A stretch of DNA of 46,271 nt from Saliphagus infecundisoli (GCF_020177375.1 NZ_JAIWHV010000028.1:1-46271); one strand, 5' to 3'; positions 34,105 through 43,415 are shown, counted from the first letter of the stretch. Notes: generated from the sequence alone by a model not told the origin. Numbers and translations are program-made.

Positions 34105-34602
34105 GTTAGAGGAGAAACTCAGTTAGTAGAGGTACTGAATTCTCTCATCTGTGTTTGTCGGGGTTACTCGTGGTACTGGATCGGGGACTGTGTTCCGTTC
34201 CATGAGCAGCATTGGGCCATGCTTGCCCCGATGACTCTCCACAACTGAGGGGATCGCACTTTGCCAATTCTCCGGGGTGGCAAAGATAAAATTTTGGCCA
34301 CTCTCAGCGATTCCCACCCCATGTCTCGGGGGACTCGCCGAACCACCAGCCGGAGTTGCGACCTTAATCCTTGTATCCGGTAAATCCCAATTTGTCTATT
34401 ATGATAAGAATGGAACCATATATATGACAAAATGGTGTGATGAAGAAGTTCAAAACCGATGTTGGCGAACTACTTCGGACGGAGAGCTCGTGACCAGCTT
34501 GCCGGCCACAACAGGTCATCCGAGACGCGTTCAAGAGCGACAGAGCGGGCCCGTAGCACGTCGAAACACTCTTAGCTGCTGGGGAGCCCACTATCTGCAT
34601 TG
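34105..34602. other. Gene-poor interval with a possible cell-wall-binding-repeat remnant
   Basis: On the minus strand, 34123-34317, a short frame reads FATPENWQSAIPSVVESH and GPMLLMERNTVPDPV, reminiscent of cell-wall-binding repeat 2 proteins (ENW-x-A-I, GP-x-LL). It is too short to be a gene and is rated weak. An AT-rich block near 34420 (CCATATATATGAC) may be the promoter for the DUF411 gene or a decayed spacer. Confidence 0.3.
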
Positions 34603-35133
34603 ATGCCCCGCTCTTCGCCACACGACGCCACAGACGCGGCGGACCTCAGTCGCCGCTCGTTTCTGGGCGCTGCTGGTATCGTTGCCGCGGGATTCTTCGC
34701 TGGCTGCCTCGGCTCGGACGAACCGTCCGAAGCCGAGGTCTCGCCAGCCGCTGCGTCCCTCCTTGACGGCGCGGTGCTCTACAGGTCCCCGAACTGCTCG
34801 TGCTGTCTCGAGTACACTGAGTACCTGGAGACGAACTCCGGCGTCTCCATTGATGTCCAAGAGGTCTCGGACCTCGCGGAGGTGCAAGACGAATATGCCG
34901 TGCCCAGAGACGTAGAGAGCTGTCACACGGTGAGCGTGGGCAAGTACTACGTTGAGGGCCACGTCCCGCTCGAAGCGATCAACGAACTCGCGGCGGAGAC
35001 GCCAGACGTCGCGGGGATCGCGCTCCCGGGAATGCCGGCGGGGTCGCCAGGGATGCCTGGAACGAAAGAGGAACCGTTCCTCGTTTATGCGACGTACGAC
35101 GACGGGTCATACGACAAGTTCGTGCGAGTTTAG
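34603..35133 (+). CDS. DUF411 metal-binding lipoprotein
   Basis: 176 aa from the ATG at 34603 (a TTG directly in front is less likely). A Tat signal (SRRSFLGAAG) and lipobox (FAGC) anchor it at the surface. The DUF411 domain (PF04214) is seen in VLYRSPNCSCCLEYTEYLE, with the family CxCC, and in DVESCHTVSVGKYYVEGHVP, with a further Cys-His pair. The C-terminal Met/Gly motif LPGMPAGSPGMPG is the family's usual metal-ligand-like stretch. DUF411 proteins often sit with copper resistance genes and are thought to bind copper. It is convergent with the multicopper oxidase. Confidence 0.9.
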   Translation: MPRSSPHDATDAADLSRRSFLGAAGIVAAGFFAGCLGSDEPSEAEVSPAAASLLDGAVLYRSPNCSCCLEYTEYLETNSGVSIDVQEVSDLAEVQDEYAVPRDVESCHTVSVGKYYVEGHVPLEAINELAAETPDVAGIALPGMPAGSPGMPGTKEEPFLVYATYDDGSYDKFVRV

Positions 35134-35198
35134 ACGGCGAACAACTGTCCGCGGATGAAATGGAGAGTGACGCTCCCTACTGAAATCTTCCGATACCG

Positions 35199-36653
35199 CT
35201 ATTCGTACTTGAACAGGCGGGCCATCCCGGTGTGGAGATGGTAGAGGTTGTGGCAGTGGAAGAACCAGTCGCCCGGATTGTCCGCGACGAAGTCCATCAT
35301 TCGCTGGCCCATGTGGCCCGGAACCGTCACGGTGTCCTGAAGCGCGCCCTTGACCACGAAGTGGTGTCCGTGGAGGTGCATCGGGTGGCGCATGGGGCTG
35401 TGGTTGACCACGCGAAGCCGAACGTGGTCGCCCTCCTTTATGTGAATTGGGTCCGCGTCCGGGTACACCTGCCCGTTGATCTGCCACTCGCCCTCGTCGC
35501 CACCCATCATCCCGCCAGTGGACAGGTCGACCTCGATCGTCTGGTCCGGTGGCCCATCGTACTGATCGAGCGCCCCGACGGCCGTGAGGTCGCCGTACTC
35601 GAGCCGTCTCGTGCCGACCGATTCACGGCGCGGCTCGTCGGCGTCGGACCCGTCGTAGTGGAGCAGCGTGCGCCCCGATGGCGTCTTGTCGTCAAGCGGG
35701 CGAGCGCGGATTTCCCACGTACCGGGCCGGTTAGCCTCGATCACTGCGTCGAAGCGCTCGCCCATCCCAAGGTCGAACGTGTCGACCTCGACCGGCTCGA
35801 CCGCCGGCCCGTCCGCGTGCGTTACCTGCATCGTGTGGCCGCTGACGCTGACGCGATGGCTCTTGATCGATCCCGCATTGAGGAATCGCAGCCGAACCCG
35901 CTCGCCGGCTTCGACCGAGAGGATGTCCGGGTCGCTTGGGAGCTTGCCGTTAACCAGCGTTCCGTCGTACGCCGGGCCGCCCGGGAAGCCGCTCATCATC
36001 CCCCGGTCGACCGACGTTATCTTTGGTTCGCCGGTGAGGTACTCGTCGACGACGATCGTGTGCTCCCGGTCGTACGCGACGTGCGGATCATTCTCCTCGA
36101 CGATCAGCGGCCCGAGCAGGCCGCGATCGAGCTGTAGCCCGACGTGGCTGTGGTACCAGTGGGTGCCCGTCGGTGCTGCGTCGAACTCGTAGACGAACTC
36201 TTCGCCCGGCTCGATCGATGGCTGCGTGACGCCCGGCACGCCGTCCATGGCGTTCGATCCCAGCTGTTTCATACCGTGCCAGTGAACTGTCGTCTCCGTG
36301 GGAAGTTCGTTGCGAATGGTGATCCGCACGCGTTCGCCTTCCCGGACCCGTAGCTCCGGGCCCGGATACTGGCTGTCGTAGAGCCACGTCTCGACGGTCT
36401 CGCCCGGTGCTGCCTCAATCTCGCCGGTCGTGACGGTCAGCTCGTACTCGCGGTCTGAACTTCCATAGGATGGCTTAGGGTTCGACCGTGGACCCTGCGA
36501 ATCCGATCGCGGATCATCGTTGGCTTCGAGATAACGCGTTGCGACGTAACCGGCGCCGCCCAAGCCGGTGGCGACTGCGAGCCCCGCTCCCACGACCGCT
36601 CGTCGAGTAACCCGGGACGTGCTGTTCGGCGGTGAGCCCGACGAATCGGTCAT
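35199..36653 (-). CDS. Multicopper oxidase, Tat-exported
   Basis: 484 aa, a two- or three-cupredoxin oxidase of the CueO/laccase type. It would oxidise Cu(I) or organic substrates with reduction of O2 to water. A Tat signal (TSRVTRRAVVGAG) without lipobox starts the protein. All four copper motifs are visible in order: HWHG, HWYHSH, HPMHLHGHHF and FHCHNLYHLHTGM (type 1 Cys followed by the axial Met). Met-rich spots (GMMSGFPGG, GGMMGG) may bind Cu(I). It ends 66 bases from the convergent DUF411 gene. Upstream on the same strand are the SHOCT and Lrp-TRASH genes, suggesting one copper-controlled block. Confidence 0.95.
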   Translation of the reverse strand: MTDSSGSPPNSTSRVTRRAVVGAGLAVATGLGGAGYVATRYLEANDDPRSDSQGPRSNPKPSYGSSDREYELTVTTGEIEAAPGETVETWLYDSQYPGPELRVREGERVRITIRNELPTETTVHWHGMKQLGSNAMDGVPGVTQPSIEPGEEFVYEFDAAPTGTHWYHSHVGLQLDRGLLGPLIVEENDPHVAYDREHTIVVDEYLTGEPKITSVDRGMMSGFPGGPAYDGTLVNGKLPSDPDILSVEAGERVRLRFLNAGSIKSHRVSVSGHTMQVTHADGPAVEPVEVDTFDLGMGERFDAVIEANRPGTWEIRARPLDDKTPSGRTLLHYDGSDADEPRRESVGTRRLEYGDLTAVGALDQYDGPPDQTIEVDLSTGGMMGGDEGEWQINGQVYPDADPIHIKEGDHVRLRVVNHSPMRHPMHLHGHHFVVKGALQDTVTVPGHMGQRMMDFVADNPGDWFFHCHNLYHLHTGMARLFKYE

Positions 36654-36735
36654 CGGTCGGCGAGATCGAACCCGTTCTGGGCGGTGACGATCGACACTTC
36701 GGAAGCTGGCCCCGATCGACGGTCGAAGGCCGTCT

Positions 36736-37092
36736 TCATTGCTCGCCCTCGCTCGTTATCTGTTTCTTCCGGTTCACGTACTCCTCTTCGTCGATCTCGC
36801 CGTGGGCATAGCGCTTGTCGAGAATCTCCAGAGCGCTCTCTCCCGTGGCGTCAGCCGCGGACTCACCAGCTGAGCCGTCGCTCGAGGAGCCGAAGAGCTG
36901 GGAGTAGAGCCAGTACACCCCGCCGGCCAGAGCCAGCAGGACTAGGATCCAGAAGACCATCATCAGCAGCCACATCATCATTCCCATCCCGCCCCACATG
37001 CCCCCATCCATCCCGTTCATCTGGAGCGGTAGCTGGCTGGTCGCCAGCTCGCCCATTCGACCGCCGAAAGCCGCCCGGAGTGCCTGTCTCAT
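36736..37092 (-). CDS. SHOCT-domain membrane protein, Met-rich
   Basis: 118 aa. The N-terminal half has a Met/Gly-rich stretch (GMDGGMWGGMGMMMW) leading into a single membrane helix (WLLMMVFWILVLLALAGGVYW). The C-terminal part is the SHOCT motif (ALEILDKRYAHGEIDEEEYVNRKKQI), a short domain common at protein ends and thought to mediate assembly. It lies between the second Lrp-TRASH gene and the multicopper oxidase on the same strand. A surface Cu(I)-binding role is possible from the Met content (inference). Confidence 0.85.
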   Translation of the reverse strand: MRQALRAAFGGRMGELATSQLPLQMNGMDGGMWGGMGMMMWLLMMVFWILVLLALAGGVYWLYSQLFGSSSDGSAGESAADATGESALEILDKRYAHGEIDEEEYVNRKKQITSEGEQ

Positions 37093-37174
37093 GTAATACC
37101 TCTATGTACACCGTATTTAACCATATTCCCATTTAGAAATCAAACCGTTGCACTGTACCTGGGCACGCCGGCGA

Positions 37175-37768
37175 TCAGGCGTTCTCGCGGAGCTGTTCGT
37201 ACTTCGCCTCGAAGTCCGCTTCGCACCGCTCGCAACAGAAGTGATACAGCGTCCCGTCGATCTGGGTCTCGACCCCATTCTCGCTGACGACCTGGTTGCC
37301 GCACGTGGTGCACTCGACAGAGAACTTGACGTCGTCAATTGATGGGTCCGTCCTCGTATCCGCAAGGAGCTTCACCTCGTACGCGGAGTACTGCGGTTCC
37401 CTGAGCGTCTCAGCGACGAGCTCGTGGACGTCGTTGGGGCGACAGGTAGCCAGCACAATCGCGTGTGCGTCGGCCGTCATGTGGACCGTGTGGACGCCCT
37501 CTCGCTGCTTGAACGCGCGAGCGACGTTGTCGACGGTGGATGCAAACGTGTCGATGTCTATCAGCACCGACACGCCCTCGTTGAGGATCGACCGGTCGAG
37601 ATCGAGCGTGAATCTGTGGATGACGTCCAGCTTGCGGAGGCGTTCGACCCGATTGGTCACCGTCGGCTGAGAGACGTCCGCCCGCTCGGCGATCTCGCTG
37701 TACGACCGGCGGGCGTCTTCGTTGAGGAGCCGCAGGATTTGGATGTCGACTTCGTCGAGGCCGCGCAT
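37175..37768 (-). CDS. Second Lrp/AsnC-TRASH copper-type regulator
   Basis: 197 aa. Winged helix (EIAERADVSQPTVTNRVERL), Lrp ligand-type domain (GVHTVHMTADAHAIVLAT) and TRASH domain with CTTCGNQ and HFCCERC. It has the same architecture as the regulator at 14982 but a clearly different sequence, so the two are not recent duplicates. It sits upstream of the SHOCT and multicopper oxidase genes on the same strand and probably regulates them. The start ATG at 37768 gives the typical MRGLDEVDIQIL. Confidence 0.92.
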   Translation of the reverse strand: MRGLDEVDIQILRLLNEDARRSYSEIAERADVSQPTVTNRVERLRKLDVIHRFTLDLDRSILNEGVSVLIDIDTFASTVDNVARAFKQREGVHTVHMTADAHAIVLATCRPNDVHELVAETLREPQYSAYEVKLLADTRTDPSIDDVKFSVECTTCGNQVVSENGVETQIDGTLYHFCCERCEADFEAKYEQLRENA

Positions 37769-38165
37769 ACCCCCTCGTTCGTCCTGAGGGCGAATAGGTG
37801 TTGAGGAATGTGGCTAGTGAGATTTGAATTTATTACTAGGCCTGGATTGTGCTTTTTATCTATAATAAGGGTGTCATAGAACGATTCTCATAGGGTTGTT
37901 TTCATACCGGTTTGGTGAATCTACTGATACGTAGATGTTCATATTGATCACCGAAGTTTCTAGCAGGACCCGATAATATTCGTGGCTACGTGTAATGAGC
38001 AGGGCATGTCATCAGTAAGTCAAGAGATATTGAAAGTCGCTGGCGAAGTAATCCACCCCGACCACACGCTGTCCGACGTAGCGTCTTCTTCCCGAGACGG
38101 TGCTTAAAGGCATGTTGGATACTAAAGAGTCAGACTGAATCGAGTAGTAGACTACGTTACTCGTA
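37769..38165. other. Gene-free interval with a solo MITE end
   Basis: No gene is visible. At 37869-37882 the sequence GGGTGTCATAGAAC equals the terminal repeat of the small element at 43503-43643, but no opposite end is found nearby, so this is a relic or half-element. The remainder is AT-rich and should include the promoters of the flanking divergent genes. Confidence 0.45.
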
Positions 38166-38525
38166 ATGGATGAGGGCCCGAGCAACTTTGCCACGGTACT
38201 CGATCTCTGTCGAGATGAGCATCGTCGAATCATTCTTGCGGTACTCGCAGAAGAGCAGCACTCGTTGACGGTGAACGACCTCACGAAGGTGATTCTCAAA
38301 TATAATCATCGGACGCCAGTTACAGAGGTTTCTGAGGAGGTGCTCACACAGATCCAACTTTCGTTGCATAACGTCCACATCCCAACGTTAGAATCGGCGG
38401 GGGTCATCGAATACGATCCGGAGCGCCAACACGTAGAACTGACAGCGCAGTTCGACCAGTTACAGCCGTATTTGGATGTGATCCTCAATGCCGATCCCGG
38501 TCTCGAAGAACCTATCGAGTTGTGA
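38166..38525 (+). CDS. Haloarchaeal winged-helix protein (DUF7344-like)
   Basis: 119 aa. The start (FATVLDLCRDEHRRIILAVLAE) and body (QIQLSLHNVHIPTLESAGVIEYDPERQHVELTAQ, given here only to mark the winged-helix pattern) match small haloarchaeal regulators of the DUF7344 type. HNVHIPTLE-x-AGVIEYD is characteristic. Its target genes are unknown. It stands alone, with intergenic gaps on both sides. The name of the family is from memory and should be verified. Confidence 0.7.
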   Translation: MDEGPSNFATVLDLCRDEHRRIILAVLAEEQHSLTVNDLTKVILKYNHRTPVTEVSEEVLTQIQLSLHNVHIPTLESAGVIEYDPERQHVELTAQFDQLQPYLDVILNADPGLEEPIEL

Positions 38526-38713
38526 TATCGTGCAGTACGGGTCTTTTTCCCAGTACATTGTCTTTGATAAATACCGGATAGATCACCGCCCCTCGTCGTG
38601 CCGTAGACAGGCTGAGAGATTCTTCGTTTCGACATGAAGATGGCGATCGAGTAGTGTGTGTTCAAGCCGTACTGTGGTCTGGGTCGGCAAGACAAAAAAG
38701 AACGTTCTTGTAT

Positions 38714-38853
38714 AGGAAATTGTTGATGGACTGCTGGTTGGCGATTTGCTGATCAAGCCACTAATTAAGGATGGCGTTCTTGAGACGATTCCCTGTCAAT
38801 CTAAAAGGGAATTCAGAATGGGATCGTTGTATCAACAATCTCAGTCAGAAGAG
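38714..38853 (+). repeat. 140-base direct repeat, copy A
   Basis: It begins AGGAAATTGTTGATGGACT and ends near TCAGAAGAG. It aligns over about 140 bases with 41649-41787, at roughly three-quarters identity by eye. Both copies encode a similar short peptide (FLRRFPVNLKGNSEWDRCIN here; FLGLFPYRFRGRSEWDRRIN in copy B), which suggests decayed coding sequence of unknown family. Confidence 0.6.
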
Positions 38854-38886
38854 CGAAAAAGAAAGCGTGCGTCTGGGATCGACCGA

Positions 38887-40614
38887 TCAGTGGTTCTCAG
38901 TGCGCATCTGCCAGAGCTCCTTGACGGTGATGACCTCGACGTTGTCGGTTTCGACGATGTACTGGAGAAGCTCCTCGTACTCGCCCTCATTGATGGTATT
39001 ATCGAGATCGAAGTCGTGGAAGTTGAGGACCGTACACTGGTTATACTGGGCTGCGGTGTCGACACACTGCTGGCAAATCTCGAGGTCGTAGCCGATCGTC
39101 CGTGGAAGGACGAGGGGGTCGAAGCCATAGACGGCAGTGAGATTGACGCTTCCGGCCTGGTTGTAGCCGCCGGCGTAGTAGTAGTCGGAGACGATATCAA
39201 GGACGGTGCTGTTGAAACTGTTGTGAGGGAATGTGATGAAGTTCGCGCCCTCGAACCCGCTATTGACCTTGAACTGCTTGTCGGTTTCGACGGTGTCGGC
39301 GAGGTCGTCGGGGTCCATCTCCGCGAAGCGGGCGTGGGTCCCGTGGGCGACAATCTGATCGCCTGCTTCCTGGCGCTCCAAGAGTTCCCCGCGGGTCATC
39401 ACGTCCTCGCGGCCGTTGATCGTCCATTGGCGGACGGCCGACTGGACGGCGTTGACGCCGTACTCGTCGTGCAGCGGCGATGCCTCCTCGTAGAAGCCCC
39501 GCAGGCCGTCGTCCCAGCTGAGGACGAGGTACCCCGAGTCGGGTTTCTCGTGAGTGCGGATGTCGTCGACCCAGACCTCAGCGCCTTCGCCGGTGTGGTG
39601 GATCCGCACCTCGAGACGGTCGAGGAAATCCATCTCTGGGGGATATTCGTCCTCCTCGAAGACGCCGGGGGCGGTCCGGAACCAGCCGGGATCATTGCCA
39701 CGGTAGGCGATCGAGGGAAGCTGGTAGATCCGGCTGCTGCCGTAAACATCGACGAAGCGGAACTCGACGGCGATGTTTTCCGGCGTCGGCGTCCGGACAG
39801 CCATCGAGAAGTCGAGATCGGTCAGGTCGGGGTTGTCGCTTTCGAGATCGCGCTCGATGACCATATTCTCGCCTTCTTCCTCGGTAAAGAGGCGGACGCT
39901 CTGGGAGCCGGTAAAAGAGACGTCGGCGTCCTCCTCGGCGTTGCCTTCGGTGATCGACCATGCCGAGAGGTCTTCGAAGTCGTCGAAGGAGTCACCTGGC
40001 TGGGCGTACTCCTCGCGGCTGTTGTACTCCGTCTCGACGGCGAGATTGCTTCCACCTTCCTCGAGAACAATCGTCACTTCCTCATCGTCACCGTCGATTT
40101 CGACGTTTTCCTCGCTTTCTGCATAGTCCTCGGCACTGGCGAAGATGGTGTATTCGCCGTCGACTAGGCCGGTGAACTCGATCTGGCCTTCGCTATCGGT
40201 ATCGCCATTGTATCCGTTTTCGGCTTCTTGGTTGGCGGTTTCGTTCCCGCTCTCGTTGCCGGCAGTTTCGTTCCCAGTGGTCTCCTCCCCAGCCAACTCG
40301 TCACCCCCGAGTTGGACAGTCGCTCCCTCAATTGAGTTTCCATCCCCGTCTTCGACGGTGATGCTCAGTATGTGGCCGTTCTCGTTGTCCTCATCGGTCT
40401 CGTTCGCCTCGCCGTCGGACGTGTCGTTGTTCTCGTCATCTTCGTCCGTGCTGTTTTCCTCGGACGTATCGGTGGTAGCCTCGCTGTCGTTAGTATCATC
40501 GGGTTCGTTGTTGCCATTGTCTCCGCCAAAGTCGGTGCATCCGGCGATTCCGGAGAGAGCTGCGACCCCGGAAGATGCGAGCAGCTGCCGCCGTGTCGAA
40601 GGCTCAAGGGTCAT
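38887..40614 (-). CDS. Polysaccharide deacetylase-like lipoprotein
   Basis: 575 aa from the ATG at 40614, chosen because it yields a Tat signal (STRRQLLASSG) and lipobox (IAGC) near the start. An acidic Asp/Asn/Glu/Thr linker follows, then a carboxypeptidase-regulatory-like beta domain (SITVEDGDGNSIEGATVQLGG), a jelly-roll-like region (SWSITEGNAEEDADVSFTGSQ), and the C-terminal deacetylase barrel. The barrel has LSWDDGLRGFYEE for the catalytic Asp pair, and HGTHARF and FPHNSF for later motifs. Such enzymes remove N-acetyl groups from surface polysaccharides. It stands alone and is flanked by direct repeats and an IS110 fragment. Confidence 0.85.
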   Translation of the reverse strand: MTLEPSTRRQLLASSGVAALSGIAGCTDFGGDNGNNEPDDTNDSEATTDTSEENSTDEDDENNDTSDGEANETDEDNENGHILSITVEDGDGNSIEGATVQLGGDELAGEETTGNETAGNESGNETANQEAENGYNGDTDSEGQIEFTGLVDGEYTIFASAEDYAESEENVEIDGDDEEVTIVLEEGGSNLAVETEYNSREEYAQPGDSFDDFEDLSAWSITEGNAEEDADVSFTGSQSVRLFTEEEGENMVIERDLESDNPDLTDLDFSMAVRTPTPENIAVEFRFVDVYGSSRIYQLPSIAYRGNDPGWFRTAPGVFEEDEYPPEMDFLDRLEVRIHHTGEGAEVWVDDIRTHEKPDSGYLVLSWDDGLRGFYEEASPLHDEYGVNAVQSAVRQWTINGREDVMTRGELLERQEAGDQIVAHGTHARFAEMDPDDLADTVETDKQFKVNSGFEGANFITFPHNSFNSTVLDIVSDYYYAGGYNQAGSVNLTAVYGFDPLVLPRTIGYDLEICQQCVDTAAQYNQCTVLNFHDFDLDNTINEGEYEELLQYIVETDNVEVITVKELWQMRTENH

Positions 40615-40952
40615 TTTCGACTTAGAGCCTCGTGAGTATGCTATTATAGTTTGCGCATCTATTCTGGACCAAGCTGAGAACGGAAGGCTGATCGCCAAAA
40701 TGTCAGCTGTTCGATTGAGAGCTTTCTCAATAGGTAGTGATGGGATGAAAGCTTGCTAAGCCCCCAGAGTACGGAGGAAGACTGGGGTGGCAAAGGCTGA
40801 TAACTAGACAGCGCACCAAGCGCGCGGTAGTGAGTAGCCGATGTGCCAAGGAAGCACCATCGTGAAGCCAAGCCCCACTGCTTGGCGGGCAGTCGGGCGA
40901 CGACCTCGAATAGGTGTGGCTCCCTCCATACATTTCCCATCCTAGAGGAAGC

Positions 40953-41287
40953 ATGTACTATCTCGGAATCGACGTTCATAAGCGTGACTCGTACACCGCT
41001 GTCTTGGACGACGACGGTGACGTCATCGAAGAGGTTCGCGTCCAAAACGCGAACCTCGACAATATCGCGAAGCAGTACGCCGGTTCCAAAGCAGCGATCG
41101 AAGCAACCAGCAACTACTACGCGATCTACGACACTCTCGATGAGTATCTTGATATTGTTGTCGCGGATCTGTACCAGACCAAAGCGATCGGCATCGCGGT
41201 GGTGAAAAATGACCGGCTCGACGCGAAGCTGCACGAGCAGCTTTGCCGAATATGATTGCTGAGAGTTACGTCCCACCAGAGGAGATA
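40953..41287 (+). pseudogene. IS110-family transposase, N-terminal fragment
   Basis: The ATG at 40953 begins MYYLGIDVHKRDSYTAVLDD, the DEDD motif start of IS110, and continues KAAIEATSNYYAIYDTL and VADLYQTKAIG to a stop after LHEQLCRI. After a frame change MIAESYVPPEEI follows to about 41287. The C-terminal two-thirds, including the Ser-rich domain, are missing. The sequence from about 40760 to 40950 may be the element's left end. Confidence 0.8.
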
Positions 41288-42119
41288 ATAGGCCTTGATG
41301 TTCGGTTCATCGTCGTAGATGTAGAGCATTATCATGAGGGCGATCCCTAATGTGGACTTCCTGACTTGACCTCTGCTCCCTCCTTGCCATCGATTCTGGT
41401 GGCGCAAAAGCTCTGCCCTCTGGCGTCCTCATTGGCGGTTCGACAGTCTCACACGGCAAGACGGAATAGCTCTGATGTTAAAAGCGATGGCGGTTGTTAC
41501 AGTAGCACTAATGTAACAGGCGCAAATCTCGAAGACTGAAATTTCAAATCCATAATAGCGCTCTAGGTCATCTTCTCTCCTACCGTTGCTCTATAGGGAA
41601 TTAAATATAAAATAAATTTAATTATCTAATAAGGATACTCTATTGTGGAGGAAATTGTTGATGGACTACCGTCTGGCGGTTAGCTGAGCAAGCCGTTGAT
41701 TGAGAATGCCTTTCTTGGGACTATTTCCCTATCGATTTAGAGGAAGATCAGAATGGGATCGGCGTATCAACCTCTCCATCGGAAGAGGGTACAATGAAGT
41801 AGCTCCATGGCAGGACGGATTCCCCGGCTTCACCCCTTCTAACCCATCAATATTGACTGAATCAGTCGCTCTTCAACAAGGCAGTCTACACCTCTTTCGC
41901 TGATCCGTAGATAGATGAGCGTGACACCTCCCAACGCCACCCCCCTGGAGTAACACTGTACTCAGGCTAAGACACAACGCTGGCCGATTCTGGATTTGAA
42001 TTCCGACGGTGGTGAGCGACTGTGAAACGAGCGCCCTAGGAGAATCATTCTAACAACGAAACTCCCGAACGCAATCCCGAGAGTAATCCCCACGGCATGG
42101 ATCCGTTCTTGGAGGTTCA
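41288..42119. other. Gene-poor interval with decayed sequence
   Basis: On the minus strand near 41280-41380 there is a readable stretch KSTLGIALMIMLYIYDDEPN and IKAYYLLWWDVTL, membrane-like but unassigned. From 41600 to 41640 the sequence is strongly AT-rich. The second copy of a 140-base repeat is at 41649-41787. Nothing else supports a gene. Confidence 0.4.
41649..41787 (+). repeat. 140-base direct repeat, copy B
   Basis: Counterpart of 38714-38853, with the same orientation. The two flank a segment of about 2.8 kb containing the deacetylase gene and the IS110 fragment. Neither copy has obvious inverted ends. Confidence 0.6.
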
Positions 42120-42851
42120 TCACGACTCGAACCCTCCGTCAGGTATGCCGGTTGTTGGGTTCTCTTCAGGGGAGGTAGAAGACCGCTGAATCTGGACCTT
42201 CTTCACCCGGGTGGCGAGGGCGAGGAACGTCGCCGCAAGTGTGAGCGCCACTGCTGCCGCCGCGGCGAGATCGTGGGCTCGCAGGGAATGATCGAGTGTC
42301 GTGCCAACGAGTTCGGCCCATAAGAACGTGTGGTGATAGTTTCCGGCCAACGGGATGAAATAGTCCACGAGATCGTTGAATCCGTACCAGATGGTCGCGG
42401 CTGCGACGGCCCGGATTGGAAACGTCGCGTATCGATAGATCACGAACGCCTGCAGAGCCATCGCCAGATGGCTAACGACCAGGAACACGTAGAGCCAGGG
42501 CGAAATACCCTCGGGGCCGTTGAGCACGAGCTGGACGTACGTCGTCCAGATACCGAGTTTGATATTCCCGTAAAATGCGAATGCGTGAAGCCACTCCTGC
42601 GTGTAGTCGAGTTTCCACGCGGTGAGACTAAGTGCCATGAACAACGTCGCTACAGGGCTGTCTGGGACGACTGGCCACATCATAAGTGGAGTCTGAGCGA
42701 ACTGGAAGCGATAGTACCAAAAGCCGAACACGGTTCCCGCGAGATTGATCGCCACGATGACCCATGCGTACCGGAGCGCGATGTCTTCGATACGCTGTGG
42801 GAGTGGTGCTAGGTAGGTAGGCAGACGGGCTGACTGTGTTGGAGTTGGCAC
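42120..42851 (-). CDS. DUF1405 membrane protein
   Basis: 243 aa from a GTG at 42851. This start avoids overlap with the upstream gene, which stops at 42860, and keeps the family's beginning (RIEDIALRYAWVIVAINLAG). Five to six membrane helices are visible, with WPVVPDSPVATLFMALSL, FYGNIKLGIWTTYVQLVL, VSHLAMALQAFVIYRY and NDLVDYFIPLAGNYHHTFLW. This agrees with PF07187 (DUF1405), whose function is unknown. A His-His in NYHHTF and the His in VSHLAM are within membrane regions. It is coupled to the Met-rich gene upstream. Confidence 0.82.
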   Translation of the reverse strand: MPTPTQSARLPTYLAPLPQRIEDIALRYAWVIVAINLAGTVFGFWYYRFQFAQTPLMMWPVVPDSPVATLFMALSLTAWKLDYTQEWLHAFAFYGNIKLGIWTTYVQLVLNGPEGISPWLYVFLVVSHLAMALQAFVIYRYATFPIRAVAAATIWYGFNDLVDYFIPLAGNYHHTFLWAELVGTTLDHSLRAHDLAAAAAVALTLAATFLALATRVKKVQIQRSSTSPEENPTTGIPDGGFES

Positions 42852-42859
42852 GATAATAG

Positions 42860-43324
42860 CTACATCCCGGAATCGTTTGTGCGTCGATTCGTCATGATGA
42901 GCCCGCTGATAAGCATCAGGACCGCAAGGGCCACCATCCCGAGATCCCACCCCATCCCTGCGGTCACCGTTGAGCCCATACTATCCCCCATTCCACCGTT
43001 CATCCCCGATTCCATACCACCGCCCATTCCCATCCCCCAGTTCGCACTTCCGGTGACGCCCACTAGTATCTGATTGAGCAGCATCAACACCGAATAGCCA
43101 ATCATCAGCGGGCCACTCGCATTCCCGAGTCGGTCCGCATAGGGTGTTAGCAATACGACGCCGTGAACCACAATCACCACGCCGAGGAACGCCATCAGGA
43201 GGCCACTATTCGAGCCCATCATCCCACTACCGCCTATCACCGCAAGAAGCGAGTAAAGGCCCGAAATTAGTGCGATTGCTGCACCGTACTGCCGTGTCGT
43301 ATTGTTCGTATTCATCAAATCCAT
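42860..43324 (-). CDS. Met/Gly-rich membrane protein
   Basis: 154 aa; MNTNNTTRQYG at 43315 is a likely alternative start. Four hydrophobic helices are visible: AAIALISGLYSLLAVIGGSG, LLMAFLGVVIVVHGVVLLTP, LMIGYSVLMLLNQILVGVTG and LGMVALAVLMLISGLIMTN. Between the last two is an outward-type loop packed with Met (WGMGMGGGMESGMNGGMGDS), a pattern typical of Cu(I)-binding loops. It is followed by the DUF1405 gene 8 bases later. Upstream it directly abuts a DUF63 remnant of the third copper cluster. A role in copper uptake or buffering is an inference. Confidence 0.65.
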   Translation of the reverse strand: MDLMNTNNTTRQYGAAIALISGLYSLLAVIGGSGMMGSNSGLLMAFLGVVIVVHGVVLLTPYADRLGNASGPLMIGYSVLMLLNQILVGVTGSANWGMGMGGGMESGMNGGMGDSMGSTVTAGMGWDLGMVALAVLMLISGLIMTNRRTNDSGM

Positions 43325-43326
43325 TA

Positions 43327-43415
43327 TTAGACCCCCGACATCATCCGAAGTGGCCCTCTAATACCCATTGAAAGCCCAGTCGCCCCGATGAAGAACGCCA
43401 TGAGCAGCCACCAAC
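43327..43415 (-). pseudogene. DUF63 C-terminal remnant (third copy)
   Basis: The minus strand reads WLLMAFFIGATGLSMGIRGP and MMSGV before the stop at 43327, matching the last 30 residues of DUF63 at 11042 (WWLMTFFIGAIGLPMGVRGS, MMLGV). Everything before that is deleted up to the copA start fragment. Confidence 0.75.

Noticed and set aside
34123-34317. Cell-wall-binding-repeat-like frame on the minus strand
   Set aside because: Too short (64 codons) and isolated; kept only as a note in the interval description.
38746-40167. 473-codon plus-strand frame opposite the deacetylase
   Set aside because: It mirrors the acidic deacetylase gene. The Val/Glu/Asp-rich translation has no domains, whereas the minus strand has a Tat lipoprotein signal and catalytic motifs.
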